Source: Phycisphaerales bacterium
GTDB taxonomy: Bacteria > Pseudomonadota > Gammaproteobacteria > Competibacterales > Competibacteraceae
Reading direction: 5' to 3'
DNA: 6,080 nucleotides
Assembly (NCBI GenBank): GCA_014879435.1
Contig: JACSSB010000357.1
Location: 1-6,080 of the forward strand
The first letter of the stretch is position 1. Each line of letters opens with the position of its first letter. The notes under the pieces are model-generated. The model was not told where the DNA came from, ran no database searches, and worked only from the letters and a program-made list of their open reading frames with translations. This document shows positions 1-6,014 of the stretch, one piece after another. The translations under genes and the position numbers were made by a program.

Positions 1-273
1 CTGAGTGACTGGCTGTTTGCCATCACCGGACAAACGCACCGATTCGCAATGGAACGATTGTTCGATTTACTGTACCAAGGGTTGATTGCAGTATCGAAGA
101 TTCCTGAATCGGCTGCACGGGTAGCGTTGGCAGCCGATTATCAAGCCAGCGGGGCCAAAGGTTGCCCAGAGTTCCAACGATCAACACGACCTGCATCCAG
201 TGACAAAAACCACGCAATGCCTACACTCTCCCGCCCTAGCCGACAGGCACGGCATCAGCAACCTGAAAGATAA
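1..273 (+). CDS. C-terminal fragment of a probable B12-binding radical SAM protein (DUF4080-like tail)
   Basis: The first reading frame is open from base 1 to a TAA at 271-273, so this is the last 90 codons of a gene that starts outside the window. An internal ATG at 49 exists, but the frame is equally protein-like before it (SDWLFAITGQTH), so I treat the gene as 5'-truncated. The visible part has an amphipathic helical stretch (about residues 17-45) followed by LAADYQASGAKGCPEF. A helical segment ending in a pattern like 'L..DY...G....P.F' is what I recall from the C-terminal domain of cobalamin-binding radical SAM proteins (DUF4080). The catalytic CxxxCxxC motif and B12 domain would lie upstream and cannot be seen, so the reaction is unknown. 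The final 30 or so residues are polar, Arg/Gln/Ser-rich and probably a disordered tail. The family assignment is from memory of the pattern, without a search. Confidence 0.55.
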   Translation: MSDWLFAITGQTHRFAMERLFDLLYQGLIAVSKIPESAARVALAADYQASGAKGCPEFQRSTRPASSDKNHAMPTLSRPSRQARHQQPER

Positions 274-312
274 ATCAAAGGATTATTTGGTTAGCAACAG
301 CCTTAATGTTGT

Positions 313-340
313 GTTGCAACAAATTCTTGTTGCATTGCAA
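313..340. repeat. Overlapping TTGCA/TGCAA palindromes (possible operator)
   Basis: Three inverted repeats overlap within 28 bp. GTTGCAAC (313-320) is a perfect palindrome. TGCAACAA (315-322) pairs with TTGTTGCA (327-334) across a 4-nt ATTC loop. TTGCA-T-TGCAA (330-340) is a perfect 11-bp palindrome. They sit about 80 bp before the start codon of the small zinc-ribbon gene, next to AT-rich sequence with -10-like hexamers (TAAAAT at 343-348), but I find no pair of promoter hexamers with good spacing. No T-run follows the 8-bp hairpin, so it is not a standard terminator for the upstream gene. A binding site for a dimeric regulator is the simplest reading, but it is inference; the regulator cannot be named. 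Confidence 0.4.
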
Positions 341-417
341 AATAAAATCATTAAAACTGTGGCCAAAACGTTAAAGAAGAAAGTTTGAAATCCGATTCTG
401 ACGAAGGAAACGTAATC

Positions 418-630
418 ATGAACGTCTTACGGCAAATCCATACGGTCTGTCCACACTGCAAGCGGCCGGTCGTCGCCATCCATGAACAACCTCATGCACA
501 CTGTGCAGAACATGGCAGCATCGTGCCGATGCGCAGTGCAGTTGCTAATGCACCGCTTCAAACACGCCTTATTCCTGCCGGGATCCCCGCTGGGATTCCT
601 ACCGGGGTTCCCGTCGAAATTCGGCCCTGA
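418..630 (+). CDS. Small zinc-ribbon protein (CxxC-x14-CxxHG) with proline/glycine tetrapeptide repeat tail
   Basis: I do not recognise this 70-residue protein as a named family. The ATG at 418 is chosen because AAGGA lies 9-10 nt before it; an in-frame TTG at 385 has no such site. Residues 8-37 carry C11-P-H-C14 and, 14 residues after C14, C29-A-E-H32-G, four plausible zinc ligands; H26 and H28 are extra candidates. The C-P-x-C ... C-x-x-H-G layout resembles the zinc knuckle at the N-terminus of some radical SAM proteins, but no radical SAM domain follows here. From residue 52 the chain becomes IPAG-IPAG-IPTG-VPVE-I, a short tetrapeptide repeat encoded by a 12-bp tandem repeat. There is no signal peptide or membrane segment, so a cytoplasmic location is expected. 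The gene points in the same direction as the radical SAM-like fragment to its left and converges on lysS, with 9 bp between the stops. A role in metal or nucleic-acid binding is only a guess. Confidence 0.6.
   Translation: MNVLRQIHTVCPHCKRPVVAIHEQPHAHCAEHGSIVPMRSAVANAPLQTRLIPAGIPAGIPTGVPVEIRP
571..618 (+). repeat. Four degenerate 12-bp tandem repeats inside the zinc-ribbon gene
   Basis: Units are at 571-582, 583-594, 595-606 and 607-618 and read ATTCCTGCCGGG, ATCCCCGCTGGG, ATTCCTACCGGG and GTTCCCGTCGAA; 619-627 begins a decayed fifth. On the + strand they encode I/V-P-x-G/E. Most differences fall in third codon positions (ATT/ATC, CCT/CCC, GCC/GCT), which suggests the peptide repeat has been kept while the DNA diverged. 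The DNA is also rich in local palindromes such as GGGATCCC. Confidence 0.7.
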
Positions 631-639
631 GTGCGCGAA

Positions 640-2139
640 TCACTCCGGTCGCAGATGTGGGAATAACAACACATCGCGGATTGAGGGTGCATCGGCGAAG
701 AGCATGACCAGCCGGTCGATGCCGATGCCCTCGCCCGCTGTCGGCGGTAGGCCATATTCCAGCGCCCGGACATAATCGGCATCGTAGTGCATCGCTTCAT
801 GGTCGCCGGCTGCCTTCGCTTCGGCCTGTCGGCGAAACCGCTCCGCCTGATCTTCCGGGTCATTCAACTCAGAAAAACCATTGGCAATTTCCCGCCCACC
901 CACGAACAGCTCGAAGCGGTCGGTGATACTGGGATCAGCATCGTTGCGCCGTGCGAGTGGTGACACTTCGGTGGGATAGGCGGTGATGAAGGTCGGATCG
1001 CGCAACTGTGACTCGACGGTCTGCTCGAAGATATCTAAACACACCCGACCTAGGCCGTATTCCGGTCGTACATCTATGCCCAACCCTTGAGCGATCCGCC
1101 GGGCCGCTTCTGGATCGTCCAGCTCGGCCGCAGTGATCGCCGGATTGAAACGCAGCACTGCTTCTCGTACCGTCAAGCGCTGGAAGGGTTGACCAAAATC
1201 GTAATCATCTCCCTGATAAGCCACCGCGGTCCCGCCCAGTAATGTTTGCGCCATGCCGCGTAGCAGTTCTTCGGTCAAATCCATCAGATCGTTATGATCG
1301 GCATAGGCCTGATAGAACTCCAGCATGGTGAATTCAGGATTATGGCGGGTAGAAAGCCCCTCGTTACGGAAATTACGATTGATCTCGTAGACCTTCTCAA
1401 AACCACCGACCACCAGTCGCTTCAGATACAGTTCCGGGGCGATACGCAGGTACAGTTCCATGTCCAGCGCGTTATGGTGAGTAATAAACGGTCGGGCCGT
1501 CGCGCCGCCGGGAATCGGCTGCATCATCGGCGTCTCGACTTCCAGAAAACCGCGCCGGTTAAAAAAGTCGCGGATATGGGCCACCATAGCCGAGCGTAAG
1601 CGAAAAGTCGCTCGCGTGGACTCGTTCATGATCAGGTCCACATAGCGCTGGCGGTAGCGGATCTCCTGATCGGTCAGGCCGTGAAATTTTTCCGGCAACG
1701 GACGCAACGATTTGGTCAACAAGCGCAGCGTATCGACCTTGATCGACAACTCACCAGCGTTAGTTTTAAAAATGGTGCCTTCCGCGCCGAGAATATCCCC
1801 CATATCCCACGCTTTGAATGCCTGATAGATTTCGTCCCCCAGCACATTTTTCTGGATGAACAGTTGAATATCGCCGGACATATCACGCAAACGGGCAAAG
1901 CTGGCCTTGCCCATAATCCGCTTTGCCATCATCCGCCCGGCGACAAAAACGCGCCGATGCGCGGCTTCCAGTTCCGCGCTATCCTGGGTGCCATAAGTGG
2001 CATGCAGCTCCGCCGCTAATGCATCGCGCCGGAAATCGGTGGGATAGGCTCCGCCCTGCTGGCGCAACTCCTGCAACTTCTGGCGGCGCAAGGCGATCAA
2101 TTTGTTTTCTTCGTCGGGATTCTGCGGTTCCAGAGACAT
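640..2139 (-). CDS. lysS: Lysine--tRNA ligase, class II (LysRS)
   Basis: This cytoplasmic enzyme activates lysine with ATP and attaches it to tRNA-Lys. The 499-residue product matches the usual bacterial class II LysRS length (E. coli 505). The N-terminal anticodon-binding OB-fold spans roughly residues 63-145, including AGRMMAKRIMGKASF. The catalytic domain carries the three class II motifs: motif 1 around 193-211 (RRGFLEVETPMMQPIPGG), motif 2 around 256-276 (FRNEG, RHNPEFTMLEFY) and motif 3 around 468-481 (GIGIDRLVMLF). The lysine-pocket segment GGREIANGFSELND is at 414-427. The ATG at 2139 gives an N-terminus in register with E. coli, and an in-frame stop 12 codons upstream leaves no earlier choice. 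There is no clear Shine-Dalgarno sequence before it (the preceding bases are ATCGATCCCC). It lies 45 nt downstream of prfB with no terminator between, so the two are probably cotranscribed as in E. coli. I see no strong terminator after its stop, which faces the zinc-ribbon gene. Confidence 0.97.
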   Translation of the reverse strand: MSLEPQNPDEENKLIALRRQKLQELRQQGGAYPTDFRRDALAAELHATYGTQDSAELEAAHRRVFVAGRMMAKRIMGKASFARLRDMSGDIQLFIQKNVLGDEIYQAFKAWDMGDILGAEGTIFKTNAGELSIKVDTLRLLTKSLRPLPEKFHGLTDQEIRYRQRYVDLIMNESTRATFRLRSAMVAHIRDFFNRRGFLEVETPMMQPIPGGATARPFITHHNALDMELYLRIAPELYLKRLVVGGFEKVYEINRNFRNEGLSTRHNPEFTMLEFYQAYADHNDLMDLTEELLRGMAQTLLGGTAVAYQGDDYDFGQPFQRLTVREAVLRFNPAITAAELDDPEAARRIAQGLGIDVRPEYGLGRVCLDIFEQTVESQLRDPTFITAYPTEVSPLARRNDADPSITDRFELFVGGREIANGFSELNDPEDQAERFRRQAEAKAAGDHEAMHYDADYVRALEYGLPPTAGEGIGIDRLVMLFADAPSIRDVLLFPHLRPE

Positions 2140-2184
2140 GGGGATCGATAAAAACCGTTTTGTGGAAATAAGTTAGGAGCTAGT

Positions 2185-3283
2185 TTACAGCCCGCTCTTT
2201 AGGCTAGCCTCGATGAACGGATCTAGATCGCCATCCAGTACCGATTGCGTATTGCCGATTTCGACACCGGTGCGTAAATCCTTGATCCGCGACTGATCCA
2301 ACACATAGGAACGGATCTGGCTTCCCCAACCGATATCGGATTTGCTGTCTTCCACCGCTTGGGCCTGGGCATTACGCTTTTGCAACTCTAATTCGTAGAG
2401 CTTGGCCTTGAGCTGCTTCATCGCGGTGGAACGATTCTTGTGCTGTGAGCGGTCGTTTTGGCATTGCACCACGGTGCCCGTTGGCAGATGGGTGATGCGC
2501 ACTGCCGACTCGGTACGGTTGACGTGCTGACCACCGGCGCCAGAAGCACGGTAGACATCCACGCGCAAGTCCGCCGGATTGATCTCCACCTCGACACTAT
2601 CATCGACTTCCGGCGATACGAACACCGCCGCAAACGAAGTGTGACGCCGATTGCCGGAATCGAACGGCGATTTCCGCACTAATCGGTGCACACCGGTCTC
2701 GGTCCGCAACCAGCCAAAAACGTAGCTACCCTCAAAACCGATGCTGGCGCTTTTGATTCCTGCCACTTCTCCTGGCGACACTTCCAGCAATTCGGTCTTG
2801 AAACCGCGCCGCTCGCCCCAGCGCAAATACATTCGCAGCAACATTTCGGCCCAGTCCTGCGCCTCGGTGCCACCTGAACCCGCTTGGATGTCGAGAAAAG
2901 CATTACTGGCATCCAACTCGCCGTTGAACATACGTTGGAATTCCAAATCAACGACTATTCGGTCGTAACCATCCAGATCACGCACCACTTCGATGATCGC
3001 CGCCTCATCATCTTCCTCGCCAGCCAGGACCAGCAACTCGGCAACTTCGTTCAAACCACGGTCAAGATCTTCCAGCCGGTTCACCACCGCTTCGAGTTGG
3101 GCGCGCTCCTTGCCTAGCGCCTGTGCCCGTTCTGGGTTGTTCCAGACATCAGGCTCTTGCAGTTCTCGGTTGACTTCATCTAATCGCTCGCGCTTGGTCT
3201 CGAAGTCAAAGATACCCCCTCAGAGACACACAACGCCCCTGAAGGTCTTGAATCCGGTGAAAGTAAGGATTGAGTTCCTGCAT
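2185..3283 (-). CDS. prfB: Peptide chain release factor 2 (RF2), with programmed +1 frameshift
   Basis: RF2 recognises UGA and UAA in the ribosomal A site and triggers peptide release. The gene is split over two frames. The first, 3283-3206, starts MQELNPYFHRIQDLQ and ends RGYL-stop at an in-frame TGA, codon 26. Slipping +1 on CTT-TGA-C continues at GAC (3207) into the long frame that ends at TAA 2185-2187, giving 365 residues, the same as E. coli. The UGA-reading tripeptide SPF is at residues 205-207 and the catalytic GGQ at 250-252 (SGAGGQHVNRTESAVRITH), both at E. coli positions. Residue 246 is Ala, whereas E. coli K-12 has Thr. The start ATG is preceded by GGAG with 7-nt spacing; no earlier in-frame start is seen. 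A simple gene caller would start it at an internal GTG (3087) and lose the first 65 residues. lysS follows after 45 nt. Synthesis should be autoregulated: low RF2 leaves the ribosome paused at UGA, which favours the frameshift. Confidence 0.97.
3205..3220 (-). promoter_or_regulatory. prfB +1 programmed frameshift site
   Basis: Read on the minus strand the site is AGGGGG TAT CTT TGA C. AGGGGG is the internal Shine-Dalgarno-like stimulator, CTT is the slippery Leu codon, TGA (3208-3206) is the in-frame stop, and the following C makes it a weak termination context. The spacing from AGGGGG to CTT is 3 nt. All elements are identical to the classical E. coli RF2 site. When peptidyl-tRNA-Leu slips from CUU to UUU, reading resumes at GAC and full RF2 is made. 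Confidence 0.97.
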
Positions 3284-3320
3284 GACACTGCTCCAAGCAT
3301 GATGAAATGAAAGGGAAGGG

Positions 3321-3350
3321 ATTGTATAAGAGGACAGCGGTTCAAGTCAC
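3321..3350 (-). promoter_or_regulatory. Candidate sigma-70 promoter of prfB-lysS
   Basis: On the minus strand GTGACT (3350-3345) and TACAAT (3326-3321) are separated by 18 nt. The -10 box matches TATAAT at five of six bases and the -35 matches TTGACA at four of six. A start near 3314 would give a leader of about 30 nt ahead of the ATG at 3283. It lies between the terminator of the class I aldolase gene and prfB, where a promoter is needed. Confidence 0.42.
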
Positions 3351-3403
3351 CCATGCCTTGACTGCATCGGTTGGTATGAATCAATACAACTACCTACGCC
3401 AGA

Positions 3404-3433
3404 AACAAAAAGGCCCCGCCTAAGCGGAGCCTT
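3404..3433 (-). terminator. Rho-independent terminator of the class I aldolase gene
   Basis: On the minus strand AAGGCTCCGC (3433-3424), loop TTAG and GCGGGGCCTT (3419-3410) form a 10-bp stem with one G-U pair, followed by TTTTTGTTT. It begins 26 nt after the aldolase stop codon and separates that gene from prfB. Confidence 0.9.
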
Positions 3434-3459
3434 GCATGCATATAAATAAGGAGGAATTC

Positions 3460-4527
3460 TCAAGCGACAGTCACGCTGCCATCGAGATACACGTCCTGGA
3501 CCGCATTCAAAATAGTGACGCCTTCACTCATCGGTCGCTGGAAAGCCTTGCGTCCAGAGATCAATCCCATGCCCCCAGCACGCTTGTTCACCACTGCCGT
3601 GGTGACCGCTGCCTCCAGATCGCCTGCACCCTTGGATTCGCCACCGGAATTGATCAGGCCGGCGCGACCCAGATAGCAATTAGCGACCTGATAACGGCAT
3701 AGATCAATCGGGTGATCGCTGGCCAGTTCGGTGTAGATCCGCTTATCGAACTTGCCGTAACTGGAACCGCCCATGTTGAGCGCTTCGTAACCACCGTTGT
3801 TCTCGGGCAATTTCTGCTTGATGATGTCGGCCTGGATGGTGACACCGAGGTGATTGGCCTGACCGGTCAGATCGGCAGAAACGTGATAATCCTTTTCTTT
3901 GGTCTTGAACGCGTTATTACGCAGATAACACCACAGCACAGTGGCCATGCCCAGCTCATGGGCCATAGCGAAGGCTTGACTAATCTCAACGATCTGGCGG
4001 TCGCTCTCTTGCGAACCGAAGTAGATGGTGGCTCCCACTGCGGCAGCGCCCATCTCATGCGCTTCCTTAACGGTACCCCACAGGATCTGATCGGCTTTGT
4101 TGGGATAGGTCAGTAGCTCGTTATGATTGATCTTGACCAGAAATGGGATTTTGTGGGCGTACTTGCGAGCCACCATTCCCAGCACACCGAAGGTCGAGGC
4201 TACTGCGTTACAGCCGCCCTCGATTGCGAGTTTGACGATATTTTCTGGATCGAAGTACATCGGATTTTTGGCGAAGCTGGCACCTCCAGAATGTTCGATG
4301 CCCTGATCAACCGGTAGGATGCTCAGAAAACCCGTCCCAGCCAACCGACCCGTACCGAACAGCCGTTGCAGATTGACCAACACTCGATTGTTGCGATCAG
4401 ATAAGGAAAAAACACGGTCCACGAAATCTGGACCCGGCAGATGCAAGGACTCTTTAGGAATGGTCTTGCAGACATGGCCCAGTAAATATTCGGCTTGGAT
4501 ACCCAACTGCTCAGCAACTTTGCTCAT
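3460..4527 (-). CDS. fbaB: Class I fructose-bisphosphate aldolase, DhnA/FbaB type
   Basis: This Schiff-base aldolase reversibly splits fructose 1,6-bisphosphate into dihydroxyacetone phosphate and glyceraldehyde 3-phosphate in the cytoplasm. The 355 residues align with E. coli FbaB (350) from the first residue (MSKVAEQLG), which supports the ATG at 4527. A GAGGAG lies 11 nt before it, a slightly long spacing. Conserved blocks are GTGFLSILPVDQGIEHS (64-80), HKIPFLVKINHNE (125-137), GATIYFGSQES (165-175), YHVSADLTGQANHLG (214-228), the Schiff-base segment IIKQK (235-239; K237 is the expected catalytic lysine by alignment) and GRAGLINSGGESKG (287-300), which corresponds to a phosphate-binding loop. 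A Gly/Ser-rich stretch around 253-258 makes it five residues longer than E. coli FbaB. In E. coli this enzyme is linked to gluconeogenic growth. It has its own terminator and sits directly after a class II aldolase gene that also has one, so separate control is likely. Confidence 0.96.
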   Translation of the reverse strand: MSKVAEQLGIQAEYLLGHVCKTIPKESLHLPGPDFVDRVFSLSDRNNRVLVNLQRLFGTGRLAGTGFLSILPVDQGIEHSGGASFAKNPMYFDPENIVKLAIEGGCNAVASTFGVLGMVARKYAHKIPFLVKINHNELLTYPNKADQILWGTVKEAHEMGAAAVGATIYFGSQESDRQIVEISQAFAMAHELGMATVLWCYLRNNAFKTKEKDYHVSADLTGQANHLGVTIQADIIKQKLPENNGGYEALNMGGSSYGKFDKRIYTELASDHPIDLCRYQVANCYLGRAGLINSGGESKGAGDLEAAVTTAVVNKRAGGMGLISGRKAFQRPMSEGVTILNAVQDVYLDGSVTVA

Positions 4528-4580
4528 AAAGATTCAATCTCCTCTGGGATTGGACTCACGCAAAATGGCTATTCACACTC

Positions 4581-4637
4581 AATATAGCTTTATTTATTTG
4601 CGGTTATTAAGTTTAGCCTGCGCCAATCAATTATCAA
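4581..4637 (-). promoter_or_regulatory. Candidate promoter region of the class I aldolase gene
   Basis: Two alternative sigma-70-like pairs occur on the minus strand. The first is TTGATA (4637-4632), a 16-nt spacer and TAAACT (4615-4610). The second is TTAATA (4610-4605), an 18-nt spacer and TATATT (4586-4581), which would give a leader of about 50 nt. The surrounding DNA is AT-rich. Sequence alone does not decide between them. Confidence 0.4.
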
Positions 4638-4795
4638 TTCTGTGACGGTAAATCCAGTCATCCGGCCTGCACTCTCGCCAACATGAACGAGATCGCGTGT
4701 GGCCCACTCATACAAATCACCTTCGATACCTAGCTGAACGCTAAAACAAATCAATAACAGCTAAAATCAAATAGTTACAACAGTTCTAGCAAAAG
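4638..4795. other. Non-coding part of the gap between the two aldolase genes
   Basis: The gap between the class I start (4527) and the class II stop (4872) is 344 bp. Apart from the promoter candidates and the terminator annotated here, I see no gene in it. An imperfect inverted repeat around 4641-4660 (TGACtGG / CCgTCA across ATTTA on the minus strand) lies just upstream of the candidate promoters and could be an operator half-site pair, but it is short. The rest is AT-rich without clear structure. Confidence 0.5.
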
Positions 4796-4831
4796 AAAAA
4801 GGACCAGCTAATTTCTCAGCCGGTCCTTTTT
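4796..4831 (-). terminator. Rho-independent terminator of the class II aldolase gene
   Basis: On the minus strand GGACCGGCT (4826-4818) pairs with AGCTGGTCC (4809-4801) with one G-U pair across an 8-nt loop. The stem is flanked by five A's before and five T's after (AAAAA...TTTTT), so it could extend to 14 bp. It begins about 40 nt after the stop at 4872. The symmetric A/T runs mean it could also work on the opposite strand, but no + strand gene needs it. Confidence 0.92.
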
Positions 4832-4871
4832 CACTAACAGCAGAATCGATATGCTAAAAAGGCAGTCGCGA

Positions 4872-5948
4872 TTAGGACGCTAACGACTTACCTTTGGAGC
4901 CCAGATCCACAAATGCCTCGGTCAACCGATCCACCATGTTCTGCTCCGCTAGGCGCAGATACTTACGTGGGTCGTAGAATTTCTTGTACGGCTTGTCGGT
5001 TTCTGGATCGACTTGATACATGAACGCCTTAGGATTCTCCATAACGAATTTACCAATCGCTTCCGAGTAGGCGAACTGCATATCGGTATCCAGGTTCATC
5101 TTGAATACACCGTAGCCCACAGCCTCGGTGATCTTATCCTTTTCTGAACCAGAACCACCATGGAACACCAGATTCAGCGGCTTCGCGCTCGTACTATGCC
5201 GCTTCTCGATCAGAGCCTGGGAATTCTTGAGGATTTCCGGGCGCAACTGAACGTTGCCAGGCTTATACACACCATGCACATTGCCGAAAGAGGCTGCCAC
5301 CGAGAAGTGCCCAATAGGCGACAGGCGCTCATAGGCCAGCAATACGTCCTCTGGCTGTGTGTAGAGATGGGAATTATCGGCGGCACTGTTTGTATCCAGC
5401 TCTTTACCAATACCGTCTTCCTCACCACCGGTCACACCCAGTTCGATTTCCAGGCTCATGTCCAGTGGCGCCATGCGCTTCAGAATCCGCGCGCATTGGT
5501 CCAGATTGAACTCCATCGACTCTTCGGAAAGGTCTAGCATGTGGGAGCTGAAGAGCGGTTTGCCATGTTTCTTGAAATAGGCTTCACCATGATCCAGCAA
5601 CGCATCGACCCAAGGAATCAGACCCTTATTGGCATGATCAGTATGCAATACCGCACAGACTCCGTAGTACTCGGCCAACAGATGGACATGTTGAGCCGCC
5701 GCCACCGCACCCAATACCTTGGCTTGGAAACTGTCTTTCAAGCCTTGGCCGGCGTAGAACTGCGCGCCACCATTGGAAAGCTGGACGATAACGTCAGCGC
5801 CGTTCTTCGCTGCGGCTTCCAGCACCGCATTGATCGTGCTGCTACTGGTGACATTCACTGCCGGCAGAGCGTAACCACCCGCCTTGGCAGCGGTCACAAG
5901 CGTAAGATAGTCTTTGCCGGAAACAACACCGGGTTTGAGCTGCGCCAT
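4872..5948 (-). CDS. fbaA: Class II fructose-bisphosphate aldolase (zinc-dependent, class IIA, FbaA-like)
   Basis: This metal-dependent enzyme catalyses the same reversible cleavage of fructose 1,6-bisphosphate as the class I gene next to it, but uses zinc instead of a Schiff base. The 358 residues match the FbaA length (E. coli 359). The catalytic and metal residues are present: LHTDH at 101-105 (D104 acid/base, H105 zinc), LEIELGVTGGEEDG at 166-179, NVHGVYKPGN at 223-232 (H225 zinc), VFHGGSGS at 261-268 (H263 zinc, then the phosphate loop) and KMNLDTD at 283-289 (substrate-binding Asn and Asp). The start ATG has AGAGGA with a 6-nt spacer before it. The 3' end of a tRNA-Thr gene lies 66 bp upstream in the same direction. 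No clear hairpin terminator lies between them and only a weak -10-like TAGAAT (6005-6000) is seen, so cotranscription from the tRNA promoter is possible. A strong terminator follows. Confidence 0.96.
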   Translation of the reverse strand: MAQLKPGVVSGKDYLTLVTAAKAGGYALPAVNVTSSSTINAVLEAAAKNGADVIVQLSNGGAQFYAGQGLKDSFQAKVLGAVAAAQHVHLLAEYYGVCAVLHTDHANKGLIPWVDALLDHGEAYFKKHGKPLFSSHMLDLSEESMEFNLDQCARILKRMAPLDMSLEIELGVTGGEEDGIGKELDTNSAADNSHLYTQPEDVLLAYERLSPIGHFSVAASFGNVHGVYKPGNVQLRPEILKNSQALIEKRHSTSAKPLNLVFHGGSGSEKDKITEAVGYGVFKMNLDTDMQFAYSEAIGKFVMENPKAFMYQVDPETDKPYKKFYDPRKYLRLAEQNMVDRLTEAFVDLGSKGKSLAS

Positions 5949-6014
5949 AACAAATCCTCTTAGAGCAATGGGTTGGGCTTGGAGGGACGATTTATGCAGA
6001 TTCTATTGTTTTTT

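Noticed and set aside
23..217. 64-codon minus strand open frame opposite the radical SAM-like fragment
   Set aside because: The + strand frame is open from the window edge and looks protein-like; this one has no motif or start signal.
200..388. 62-codon + strand open frame across the gap before the zinc-ribbon gene
   Set aside because: It overlaps the end of the radical SAM-like frame in another phase and then translates AT-rich intergenic DNA into a Lys/Leu/Val-rich string. It has no ribosome binding site.
571..618. Tandem units considered as a CRISPR array
   Set aside because: The units are 12 bp and contiguous with no spacers, and they preserve a coding frame.
1681..2019. 112-codon + strand open frame opposite lysS
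   Set aside because: It is antisense to the OB-fold part of lysS and shows no independent coding evidence.
3206..3208. In-frame TGA in prfB read as a disabling mutation
   Set aside because: It sits exactly in the classical RF2 +1 frameshift context and at the same codon number as in E. coli, so the gene is intact.
3436..3702. 88-codon + strand open frame with TAAGGAGG near its start
   Set aside because: The SD-like sequence lies after the ATG, not before it, and the frame runs antisense to the conserved C-terminus of the class I aldolase.
3712..4116. 134-codon + strand open frame opposite the class I aldolase gene
   Set aside because: It is an antisense shadow of the conserved aldolase coding sequence, with no start signal or family resemblance.
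5541..5963. 140-codon + strand open frame opposite the class II aldolase gene
   Set aside because: It lies antisense to a well-conserved gene, has no recognisable motif and no ribosome binding site; its openness follows from codon bias of the true gene.
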